DNA of 64,000 nt, taken from positions 233,722 through 297,721 of the forward strand of contig CAZBRO010000003.1 in the NCBI GenBank assembly GCA_964494505.1, given 5' to 3'. This DNA comes from CAIYRG01 sp964494505. Its GTDB lineage: Bacteria; Pseudomonadota; Alphaproteobacteria; Micropepsales; Micropepsaceae. The notes beneath the pieces are model-generated. The model did not search any database. It saw nothing but the letters and a program-made list of their open reading frames with translations, and was not told the origin of the DNA. Of this stretch, positions 35,011-41,994 are shown piece by piece. Position numbers and translations under genes: made by a program. Within the stretch, counting starts at the first letter, position 1; each line of letters starts with the position of its first letter.

Positions 35011-35349
35011 ATGAGACGCGCGTTTTGGAGTCTGGGGGTGGTGGCGGGGCTGGCCGCGGCGTTCGTAGCCGGGTCAAGCGCGGACGGTCCCGCCGCTCCG
35101 GCGGCAAAGCAGATACTCATCAGGCAATTGGCGTTCGGAGAATCGCCTGCAGGAATACATGTGGGCGACACGATCGAATGGGTGAACAAGGACATCTTCG
35201 TCCATTCGGCGACTGCGGACGACAAGAGCTTCGACGTCGACATTCAGCCCAATGGGGTGGGGCGCTTTGTGGTGCGCAAGACGGGGATGATCCGCTACAT
35301 CTGCAAATACCATCCCGGCATGACCGGCACGCTGGTCGTGGAGCGATGA
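35011..35349 (+). CDS. secreted cupredoxin (plastocyanin/amicyanin-like blue copper protein)
   Basis: 112 residues. Signal peptide to about residue 24, then one cupredoxin domain. The four type 1 copper ligands are present: H65 (FVHSAT), C98, H101 and M104 (CKYHPGM). VGDTIEWVNKDIF is the usual strand before the first His. Such proteins carry single electrons in the periplasm or buffer copper. The start lies 14 nt after the DUF4142 stop, so it is the third gene behind the ECF promoter. Induction of a blue copper protein by a singlet-oxygen-type sigma factor is plausible and testable. Confidence 0.88.
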   Translation: MRRAFWSLGVVAGLAAAFVAGSSADGPAAPAAKQILIRQLAFGESPAGIHVGDTIEWVNKDIFVHSATADDKSFDVDIQPNGVGRFVVRKTGMIRYICKYHPGMTGTLVVER

Positions 35350-35887
35350 CGCTGCAACATCGCCTCATCCGGATGAGGCCGGAGGATCGGGACGGCGCCG
35401 AACGCCGTCCACTCCCCCCCTCCCCCAGGAGCAAAACGGGGATAGTCAAAGCCGATTTCCAGGTTTCCCGCAGGTCTCGGCGGGGAGAAGGTCATTTTAT
35501 TTGGTGCGTATAAGGGCGCAATAAGGTGCCGATTCGGTACCGCGGGCCCGCTTTTGCGGCGCAAAGGCGTCCGCGGGTTCGCGCCTGAACCGGCGTGCGA
35601 TTTTTGAAGAGGCCGGACTTGTCAAAGAACGTCCGGCAGATATGGGGACGCCCCTCTCCGGATGCGAGAGATGGGAAAGCGCAAATGAGCGAATTATATA
35701 GGAGGCTACAAGCAGTTACTACAGTTTAGAAATGTGGAGGCGCAGAGCGAGTGCCTTTAGCCATAACCAAATCTCACACCAACATTTTCCGCGAAGACGA
35801 CGTTCTGCGACAGATACTCAAAACTCGGCTGACGCTACAGAAGCCACATGGTAGCAAGTGAAGAAAGTCGGGGCGGCAATAATATCA
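35350..35887. other. intergenic region before the AT-rich cassette
   Basis: 538 bases. The left part is GC-rich and holds two dyads: a perfect 18 nt palindrome GCCTCATCCGGATGAGGC at 35362-35379 and a hairpin at 35390-35410. From about 35680 the base composition falls and stays low until about 37300, which marks the acquired cassette. No gene is supported. Confidence 0.5.
35390..35410 (+). terminator. strong hairpin after the cupredoxin gene
   Basis: GGACGGCG, loop CCGAA, CGCCGTCC: an 8 bp GC stem about 40 nt after the cupredoxin stop. There is no T run, so factor-independent termination is uncertain, but it sits where the ECF-driven transcript should end. Confidence 0.4.
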
Positions 35888-36514
35888 CTAACCGGTCGGC
35901 GAAAAGAATCGCTTTAGTGGCCCCGCCGGTTTGGCAGCGAGGTTTTTGCGGATTAGCTCGATAGCTTTCTGAGCCTCTGCGCCAGGTTTCTTCTGAAGAT
36001 GATCGCAAGCAGTGAAGAAATTAGAATATTCCTTGTTTATCCGGTTCTCGCAATTGCCGCATACCGAATATGTCCAGAGCAGACAGATTGGCACTGGCAA
36101 GAAAAACATCATTCCGACGATAATTACAATCCAATTTGGATACTCGAAATCTGGAGCCATCGCTGAGGCAAAAAGCCCAATCAGAGAAACGACTGCCATT
36201 GCTAGCATCAATGTGGCAAATATTTTGGCCACCTGGACCAAATAGGCTTGAGTCTCGGCGACGAGATTCCCAGTCCGGATTTCATCGCCGTCCAAGACGA
36301 CCGGGAACGCATCGTCCTCCTTCTTAAACAGTCCATGAGCACGGACTACTTCTGAATGGCGAAGCTTGGCATAGCACGCGAGATCGTCACCTTGCAGCTT
36401 CCCCAATCGAAGCAGGGCTGCATAAGCCAAATTTGAACCGAAAGACGCCTCCAGCAAATGCCCAAGAACGCCCAACTTGGTTGTGCCAACCAAGAACATA
36501 AAGGCAGCATACAT
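35888..36514 (-). CDS. unknown two-helix membrane protein of the AT-rich cassette
   Basis: 208 residues from the ATG at 36514, 10 nt after the stop of the upstream gene; a TTG at 36559 would overlap it by 35 nt. No family is recognised. Residues 1-30 are hydrophobic but broken by charged residues. Two clear membrane helices lie at about 95-119 (AKIFATLMLAMAVVSLIGLF) and 127-150 (NWIVIIVGMMFFLPVPICLL), with a short CGNC motif just after the second and a basic helical tail in the cytosol. GC is clearly lower than in flanking genes and codons are AT-ending, a sign of transfer. Two-helix proteins paired with a soluble sensor are a common layout of membrane-damaging defence effectors; for this gene that is only a hypothesis. 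Confidence 0.65.
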   Translation of the reverse strand: MYAAFMFLVGTTKLGVLGHLLEASFGSNLAYAALLRLGKLQGDDLACYAKLRHSEVVRAHGLFKKEDDAFPVVLDGDEIRTGNLVAETQAYLVQVAKIFATLMLAMAVVSLIGLFASAMAPDFEYPNWIVIIVGMMFFLPVPICLLWTYSVCGNCENRINKEYSNFFTACDHLQKKPGAEAQKAIELIRKNLAAKPAGPLKRFFSPTG

Positions 36515-36524
36515 TGGAGTGCGC

Positions 36525-37160
36525 CTAGGCCAATAATTGTAGCTCTGCCCCAGGTGCAAAGCGACGATGCATGTTTCGACTGCCTATAAATGTAGCCAAG
36601 CGGTCAAAAACCTCAAACAATCTTTTTGCTGTTCTAAAATCACCAAAATTGGCGACAGCTTTGACTTTTTCATCATCAAGTTCAAAGCGGTATGCAAGTG
36701 CGTCTGTAGCCAAGAAATGCGGTATGCGAAGTTGATCTACAAGCCTTTGTCCGAAATAAAGAAATATATCGCCAACGCGCGCATTATCCGTCACGACGCC
36801 CGTTAGGAAGCGGTTCTCCATATGAAGATGAATGGGTTTCTCAATGATTATTCGCAACGTCGAGTTAGGTCTGCGCAAAAATCGCTTTGCGTTGTCGATC
36901 AAATCAGGATGACCATAAATATCTATGCCCGGTGTTGTTCTGTCCGTCAGCATCCCAGATAGAAGACGGACATCCTGTCTGGCGGTTTCAAATAATTTAG
37001 TAATGAGTATCCGCGCATGGGTCGGATCCCCGTTCGGAATTGGATAATTCAGACGATCTCTCGCACAACTTGCAACAAGCTCAGTGTACGTTCGAATATC
37101 AATTTCACTTTCGCTCGGAAGGGGAAGCTCGGGTTCAATAACAGCATTTTGTTTAACCAT
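36525..37160 (-). CDS. unknown soluble protein of the AT-rich cassette
   Basis: 211 residues, ATG at 37160 with a GGGGGG ribosome site. The predicted pattern is alternating helix and strand: HARILITKLFETARQDVRLL, FLRRPNSTLRIIIEKP, FLATDALAYRFELDDEKV, VANFGDFRTAKRLFEVFDRL. The shape, especially the late HFLATD-AYRFE-ANFGD run, recalls phospholipase-D-like scaffolds, but no HKD catalytic motif is present, so it may be a sensor or a pseudo-enzyme. It is the first gene of the pair, low in GC, and probably translated together with the membrane protein. The family is not recognised. Confidence 0.65.
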   Translation of the reverse strand: MVKQNAVIEPELPLPSESEIDIRTYTELVASCARDRLNYPIPNGDPTHARILITKLFETARQDVRLLSGMLTDRTTPGIDIYGHPDLIDNAKRFLRRPNSTLRIIIEKPIHLHMENRFLTGVVTDNARVGDIFLYFGQRLVDQLRIPHFLATDALAYRFELDDEKVKAVANFGDFRTAKRLFEVFDRLATFIGSRNMHRRFAPGAELQLLA

Positions 37161-37632
37161 GCATGCCCCCCATATAAAGAATCCCTTATATACTCGGTTG
37201 TCGTTATATTAAGCAGATCGGGGACGAACCTCAAAGGCTTTAATTTCGACGGTCGGCGCTGATTCGGTAACGACAGTCAGTTCAATCACTTATTATCCGA
37301 TCTGCGCATCGGTTGCCGTCTGAAACGCTTTCTTAGCGCGACAGGAACCCGCTCTTGCTACGTCAGTGGATGAAGTGCTGAAGGGAGCATTATTCCGCTG
37401 ATAGGTCGGCGCTTTCCAGCGATCGCGGTTAGTCGCCCTCGCTGTGATCGACCGCACGACGGTCGAAGCCAGGTCCCGATGCATGGAGGCTGGCCTCGTC
37501 CTTCGAGTATATAATTGCCGAAAAACGCATTCGTGCGTAGGGAACAACGGTGATATATTCCGTCGCGATATAGGACCGGTCGCGGCCGCCAAGAAGTCGG
37601 ACCGTCCAACCAGACCAATCTTGGGGGAGAGC
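37161..37632. other. intergenic region upstream of the AT-rich cassette and the PEBP gene
   Basis: 472 bases shared by divergent genes. The half next to the cassette is AT-rich; TATATAAG around 37187-37194 (minus strand) is a candidate -10 for the cassette. The right half returns to normal composition. The 9-mer GATTCGGTA at 37261-37269 also occurs at 35531-35539, bracketing the cassette, but it is too short to prove an insertion event. Confidence 0.4.
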
Positions 37633-38232
37633 ATGATACCTGCACGTCTTTCGAAATTCGTCCGTGTGGCCGCCGGAACGGCAGTGGCGGCGTTGTGCGT
37701 GAATGCAGCCGCGAACGGGGCGGAGGCGAGGCGGATCATCCAATTCCAGATGACTTCGACGACCTTCGAGGATGGCGGGCTGATACCGCCCAAAGTCGGC
37801 TATACCAAGACGGCCGAGTTCGGCAACTGCTTTGGGCAGAATGTTTCGCCGCAATTGGCCTGGATAAACGTCCGTCCGGAGGTCAAGAGCTTCGCGCTCA
37901 CCGTGCACGAATTGGAAGATCCCCCGAATGTGAGTCTGGTCGTCTATGGCATTCCGGCCGATGTCAGGTCGTTTGCCGAGGGCGAACTCGTCAAGGCCTC
38001 CGACAAGTTTGTCGGCGGCAAGAATGGCCGGGGCATGGGCACGTGGCGCGGGATGTGCCCGAATCACGGTCAGAAGAAGCATTACGAATATACGATGCGC
38101 GGGACCGATCTCGATCCGAAGGCGCTGCCGCCGGGCCTGACCTTCCAGGAACTGGACGCCAAGCTCGAAGGCCATACCATCGGCAGGGCGGTTCTGGTCG
38201 GCAGGTTCGACGTGGATGCGCAGATCCCCTGA
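37633..38232 (+). CDS. YbhB/YbcL-type PEBP (Raf kinase inhibitor-like) protein
   Basis: 199 residues from the ATG at 37633 with a GGGGGAGAG ribosome site. Signal peptide to about residue 30 (VRVAAGTAVAALCVNAAANG). The PEBP fold shows as FGQNVSPQLAWINV (usual GxNxSPxLxW), SFALTVHELEDP, VVYGIPADV and YEYTMRGTDLDP. The common D-P-D-A ligand motif is changed to HELEDPPN. Bacterial members are periplasmic or cytosolic, bind small anionic ligands, and have no proven physiological role. It stands alone between the cassette and the repeats. Confidence 0.85.
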   Translation: MIPARLSKFVRVAAGTAVAALCVNAAANGAEARRIIQFQMTSTTFEDGGLIPPKVGYTKTAEFGNCFGQNVSPQLAWINVRPEVKSFALTVHELEDPPNVSLVVYGIPADVRSFAEGELVKASDKFVGGKNGRGMGTWRGMCPNHGQKKHYEYTMRGTDLDPKALPPGLTFQELDAKLEGHTIGRAVLVGRFDVDAQIP

Positions 38233-38249
38233 GGCTGGGGTGCTGGGTC

Positions 38250-38292
38250 CTCACCCTTCGACAGGCTCACCCTTCGACAAGCTCAGGGTGAG
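38250..38292. repeat. tandem CTCACCCTTCGACA-GCTCA repeat with hairpin
   Basis: Two overlapping copies of CTCACCCTTCGACARGCTCA at 38250-38269 and 38266-38285. The second is followed by GGGTGAG, giving an inverted repeat CTCACCCT/AGGGTGAG. Elements of this sequence are dispersed in intergenic DNA of many alphaproteobacteria; that comparison is from memory. Confidence 0.7.
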
Positions 38293-38323
38293 GAGTTGGA
38301 GATTGTCGTATTGAATCAAAGCG

Positions 38324-38422
38324 TGTCATGGCCCGCAACAGCGGGCCATCCAGGCGATCGTAGATTCAATCGCCGCGCGGACGCGCGGCGGCTGGGTGGC
38401 CCGGTCGCGCCGGGCCATGACA
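38324..38422. repeat. 99 bp REP-like palindromic element
   Basis: The ends are a perfect 12 bp inverted repeat, TGTCATGGCCCG (38324-38335) and CGGGCCATGACA (38411-38422). Smaller palindromes lie inside: CCCGCAACAGCGGG, GGCGAT/ATCGCC, CCGCGCGGACGCGCGG and GGCCCG/CGGGCC. The transcript would fold into a cloverleaf-like structure. It is probably a dispersed, non-coding element; none of its arms encodes protein. Confidence 0.75.
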
Positions 38423-38461
38423 TCGGGGCATAAGCGCAACTTGAAACTGCTCTCGTGGTGG

Positions 38462-38497
38462 CAGGGTGAGGATTTGGCGCTAACAGGGTGAGGATTT
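38462..38497. repeat. short direct repeat CAGGGTGAGGATTT
   Basis: Two exact 14 bp copies at 38462-38475 and 38484-38497, 8 nt apart. The core AGGGTGAGGA also occurs at 38285-38294 in the first repeat. Together the three repeats fill the space between the PEBP gene and the conflict locus. Confidence 0.6.
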
Positions 38498-38515
38498 AGA
38501 GCTGTAGCGTCCGCG

Positions 38516-39058
38516 TCATTCCGGATAGCTGCCGAGCGGCGGGTTCGTGGCGCGGCAGTGAAATCCGTTCACCAGGTTCAGGTTGGGCATCTGGGCCTGA
38601 AGCAGCGGAATCAGTTCGGAGAGGGGCATCTTGTCCGAGAACCACCGGTTTCGGATGGTCACGATGGTCTCGTTGGTCGCGACCGCCTGGTTGGCGATCG
38701 ACTCGTAACTCTCCAGCATTCCCCACCGGCCCTGGAATTTCTCCAGCGTATAGTCCCAGGTGCCGGCCGTGCCCGGCGCAATCAGCAGGCCCGGATTGCC
38801 GCTCGGATCGGGCCTCATATTGGGCACCCGCCTGATGCTCGCCTGAAGCGTCCAGCCGTGCTTGCAGAAATACTGGATCGAGACATTGGCCGGGAGGTCG
38901 AAGCTCTTGCCGTTGTATTCGCCGTGGGAGCTCACCCAGACCCGGTTGTTGTTGAGGACGCCGAAGATGAAGAACTTGCTGCCTTCGTAGATCGGACAAC
39001 CCGGAACATTGTTCCGGACGGTCTGGATGCTCTCGCTGGGGTTCCATTTGATATCCAT
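38516..39058 (-). CDS. Stv-like (putative adhesin) protein diverging from the caspase locus
   Basis: 180 residues from the ATG at 39058 with a GGGAG site 8 nt upstream; an open stretch before it up to 39157 lacks one. No signal peptide. Residues 41-68 carry VSSHGEY followed by FDLPANVSIQYFCKHG, a pattern (GHG, then P-x-x-V-x-F-Y/C-x-x-x-G) that I associate with the Stv putative adhesin family; that match is from memory and tentative. The rest is unremarkable alpha/beta sequence. It shares a 119 nt divergent promoter region with the EACC1-like gene and may belong to the same system. Confidence 0.6.
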   Translation of the reverse strand: MDIKWNPSESIQTVRNNVPGCPIYEGSKFFIFGVLNNNRVWVSSHGEYNGKSFDLPANVSIQYFCKHGWTLQASIRRVPNMRPDPSGNPGLLIAPGTAGTWDYTLEKFQGRWGMLESYESIANQAVATNETIVTIRNRWFSDKMPLSELIPLLQAQMPNLNLVNGFHCRATNPPLGSYPE

Positions 39059-39125
39059 TGCGGCGACTCCCATGGGTGGGGGGCAATGTTCGAGGGATAG
39101 GTTCGGGATTAGCCCGGCGGTCCTA

Positions 39126-39153
39126 TTCTTTCCCCGCGCAACTTCAGTATAAT
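39126..39153 (+). promoter_or_regulatory. predicted sigma-70 promoter of the EACC1-caspase-PNP operon
   Basis: A perfect TATAAT at 39148-39153, with a poor -35 (TTCTTT at 39126-39131, spacer 16). The start of transcription would be near 39160 and the first gene begins at 39178 behind GGGAGG. A weak -35 with a perfect -10 suggests basal expression or an activator. Confidence 0.55.
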
Positions 39154-39177
39154 GCACGATGGGGGCTGGGAGGCGGA

Positions 39178-39552
39178 ATGGATCTTTCGGTCACGGTGTT
39201 ACCGTTGAGCGGCACTTCGTCACGCGAAGTGGCAGAGCTCACCGATGAATTGCGTGACGCGGTCGAACGGCACCGCGATGTCCAACAGGTCAAGCCCGTC
39301 GAGGCTTCCGCACCCGGAGGCGCCAAAGGCGTCGGACAGATGCTCGGCGCGTTTCTCGTGAGCCTGCCGGGAAGCGCGCTTCCCGCGATCCTGGACTTAG
39401 TGAAAGCCATCGTTTCGCGGCCCACACAACCGCCGGTGCAGATCGAGCTGACCGCGGGCTCGACGAAAGTGTCGTTCGATCCGAGGCAAATCGGGCCGGG
39501 CGATCTGGCAGCTCTCATCGCCGCGATCCAGCCCAAAGGGGCGGGCGCCTAG
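39178..39552 (+). CDS. EACC1-like effector-associated constant component
   Basis: 124 residues, ATG behind a GGGAGG site 4 nt away. The layout is that of EACC1 (effector-associated constant component 1) proteins described in NTP-dependent conflict systems: an N-terminal strand and helix (DLSVTVLPL, then ELTDELRDAVERH), a Gly-rich hydrophobic middle (about 48-79, GVGQMLGAFLVSLPGSALPA), and a C-terminal pair VQIELTAGSTKVSFDP with a final helix. In those systems EACC1 is encoded beside caspase or trypsin-like effectors and is thought to link signal and effector. Its stop lies 3 nt before the caspase gene here. The assignment rests on pattern and context, as the family is very divergent. Confidence 0.75.
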   Translation: MDLSVTVLPLSGTSSREVAELTDELRDAVERHRDVQQVKPVEASAPGGAKGVGQMLGAFLVSLPGSALPAILDLVKAIVSRPTQPPVQIELTAGSTKVSFDPRQIGPGDLAALIAAIQPKGAGA

Positions 39553-39555
39553 GCC

Positions 39556-41973
39556 ATGGGTGCCTATGCGCTCCTCGTCGGCATCAGCGAGTTCAAGGAC
39601 CCCAGGCTCGCCAAGCTGAACGCACCCAAAGGCGATGTCGAAGCGCTCGCCCGCGTGCTGAAGGACCCCGCGCGCGGCGGCTTCGACAATGTGGATACCT
39701 GCATCGATCAGGACCTCCAGACCGTGCGCGACCGGCTGGCCGCGCTGCTGGACGACCGCAGCCCCGACGACATGGTGCTGCTCTATTACTCCGGACACGG
39801 AATCATGACCCGCGGCCAGCGCCTGTTCCTGGCGACGGGCGGATCCGATTTCGACCGGCCGCAGGCGCGCAGCCTCGCGGCCGTCGAAATGCGCGACATG
39901 CTGGAGCAATCGCGCGCCGGCAAGCAGGTGGTGATTCTGGATTGCTGCCATTCGGGCGCGTTCGTGGACGGCGCCAAGGGCGTCGCGCAGACCGTGACCG
40001 CCGATACGTTCGGCAGCGACAGCGCGGAAGGCCAATATGTGCTGACCGCGACGGACGCGCTGCAATTCGCCTATGACGCGACCGGCGCGCTACGCGATTC
40101 CGCGCCCGAGCCCGCGCTGTCGCGCTTCACAAGCTGGCTGGTGGACGCGGTCGGGAAAGGGGAGGCCGCTCCCGACAAGGATCGCATCACGCTGGACGCG
40201 GTGTTCGATTATCTGAGCCGGCGCGCGCGCGTGGAAGCCGCAGGCATGACGCCCAGGCGCTTCGTCAAGCGCAACTCGGGCGAAATGGTGATCGCGAAGA
40301 ATCCGGCGGTGGCGCCTGCGCAATTGCCCGACGCGCTGATGGCCGGGCTCGATGCCAAGGAGTGGCAGGCCCGCCGCGATGCGGTGCTGCAGCTTGGAAA
40401 ATTGGCGGAGCAGCCGGCTTTGCGCGATCTGATCGAGCAGGCGGTGACCGACCGCGTGAGCCTGGAACGCGATGTCGATGTGCGAAGCGCGATGCTGGGA
40501 TTGCTGCGGCGGATCGGGACGCCGGCCCCGTCTGTAATTGCGCCGCCTGAAGCAAGACCCGAGCCGCCCAGGATGAAGCCCGCACAGGCGGCGCCCATGA
40601 CTCCGCCGCGGCTGCGCGACCCCAAACCGGCGGAGGCCGAACCCGATGCGTCCTGGGGCGCGGTGCTGGGGCGGGTGTTCCTGGCGCCCGGGTTCAAGCG
40701 CCGTCGGAACTGGGCGCTCGGCTTGACGGGGGCGGGCGTTGCGCTTCTCGCGCTCGCGGGCACGTTTTTCCTCACGCCGCGGGTGCGCGATATTCCGGCC
40801 GGGGAATCAAGGACGACGGACGCGCGCGTCACCGGCGGCGATGTGTTGAACGGAATTTTCGACAATTCGGATGCGGGCGCGAACGCGGCCAACGCGGCGA
40901 ATGCCAACGCCGCGGAGCCGCCGTCGAAACTTTCCAAGGCCGCGACGGACGACTCCGCCAATCTGGCCGCCAAAGCCGAAAGCACCAACGCGGCCGGCGC
41001 GTTCCCGAGCAAAGCCCAGGCTCCTGACGTAACGGGCAAACGCGCACCCGACGAAGCCGAAGCCAAACGCAAGGCGGCGGCCGCCGAGGCTGCGAAACGG
41101 GCAGAAGCCGCCAACGCAGCGAACGCCGCCAACAAAGAAGTGGCTTCGGTGGAGCCGCCGTCGGGGGCCACAAAGGCCAGCAGCGATCTCTTTGCCTTTA
41201 TTCGCGGCAAGCAGGCCGAGGCGCAGGCCCGCAACAATCCCGGCTTCGAATTCAAGGAATGCGCCGAATGTCCGGTGATGATCAGCTTGCCCGCGGGGAC
41301 CTTCGCGATGGGCTCGCCGCCTCCCCAGGGCATCGCGGCCTTGTTCGGCGGCGATGGCCGTGACGAGCAGCCCCAGCACGACGTGACCATCGCCACTCCC
41401 TTTTCGGTGGGAAAGTTCGAAGTCACCTTTGCCGAATGGGATGCGTGCGTCGCCGATGGCGGCTGCGGCGGGTACCGGCCGCCGGACGAGGGCTGGGGCC
41501 GCGGCAACCATCCCGTCGTGAATGTGAGCTGGAACGACGCGCAGTCCTATATCGCGTGGCTGCGAAACAAAACGGGGAAGCCCTATCGGCTGTTGTCGGA
41601 AGCCGAATGGGAATATGCGGCCAGAGGCGCGACCGTGTCCGATTTCTACTGGGGCGCAAACGAGAACAAGGCCTTCGCGAAATATGATTCGAGCGACGGC
41701 ACCGCACCGGTAGGAACATACCGGCCCAATTCGTTCGGCCTTTTCGACATGGCGGGCAACGTCAACGAATGGGCCGCCGACTGCAACAACGACTCCTATA
41801 ATGGCGCGCCCAAGGACGGCAGCGCCTGGATGACGGGCAAGTGCAATCTGCATGCGTTGCGCGGCGGCGGCTGGAACAGCCCGGCCGCCAATCTTCGCTC
41901 CGCCAACCGGGATTGGGACGCGGCGGGTTTTCGCGTCAACCGCAACGGTTTCCGCGTCGCGCGCGGACTCTGA
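39556..41973 (+). CDS. caspase - helical repeat - membrane helix - FGE-fold fusion protein
   Basis: 805 residues. (1) About 1-250: caspase (C14) domain, YALLVGISEF start, catalytic His H81 in YYSGHGI and Cys C131 in LDCCHSG. (2) About 258-320: helical HEAT-like stretch. (3) 385-407: one membrane helix (NWALGLTGAGVALLALAG). (4) About 438-560: low-complexity Ala/Asn-rich linker. (5) 566-805: FGE/SUMF1 (C-type-lectin-like) domain with LPAGTFAMGSP, GNVNEWAADC, LRGGGWNS and NGFRVARGL. The Cys pair used for formylglycine formation is absent after RGGGW, so the domain probably binds rather than oxidises. The caspase would be cytosolic and the FGE part periplasmic, or the reverse. The dyad is intact, so it should cleave proteins. 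It is the centre of the conflict locus. Confidence 0.88.
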   Translation: MGAYALLVGISEFKDPRLAKLNAPKGDVEALARVLKDPARGGFDNVDTCIDQDLQTVRDRLAALLDDRSPDDMVLLYYSGHGIMTRGQRLFLATGGSDFDRPQARSLAAVEMRDMLEQSRAGKQVVILDCCHSGAFVDGAKGVAQTVTADTFGSDSAEGQYVLTATDALQFAYDATGALRDSAPEPALSRFTSWLVDAVGKGEAAPDKDRITLDAVFDYLSRRARVEAAGMTPRRFVKRNSGEMVIAKNPAVAPAQLPDALMAGLDAKEWQARRDAVLQLGKLAEQPALRDLIEQAVTDRVSLERDVDVRSAMLGLLRRIGTPAPSVIAPPEARPEPPRMKPAQAAPMTPPRLRDPKPAEAEPDASWGAVLGRVFLAPGFKRRRNWALGLTGAGVALLALAGTFFLTPRVRDIPAGESRTTDARVTGGDVLNGIFDNSDAGANAANAANANAAEPPSKLSKAATDDSANLAAKAESTNAAGAFPSKAQAPDVTGKRAPDEAEAKRKAAAAEAAKRAEAANAANAANKEVASVEPPSGATKASSDLFAFIRGKQAEAQARNNPGFEFKECAECPVMISLPAGTFAMGSPPPQGIAALFGGDGRDEQPQHDVTIATPFSVGKFEVTFAEWDACVADGGCGGYRPPDEGWGRGNHPVVNVSWNDAQSYIAWLRNKTGKPYRLLSEAEWEYAARGATVSDFYWGANENKAFAKYDSSDGTAPVGTYRPNSFGLFDMAGNVNEWAADCNNDSYNGAPKDGSAWMTGKCNLHALRGGGWNSPAANLRSANRDWDAAGFRVNRNGFRVARGL

Positions 41974-41994
41974 CGGGAGCGCCGGGAGAATGCC

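Noticed and set aside
35531..37269. Direct repeat GATTCGGTA flanking the AT-rich cassette as attachment sites
   Set aside because: Nine bases is close to chance for this distance and no integrase or tRNA end is present.
41800..41973. Diversity-generating retroelement variable repeat in the FGE C terminus
   Set aside because: The FGE end resembles variable proteins, but no reverse transcriptase or template repeat is in the window.
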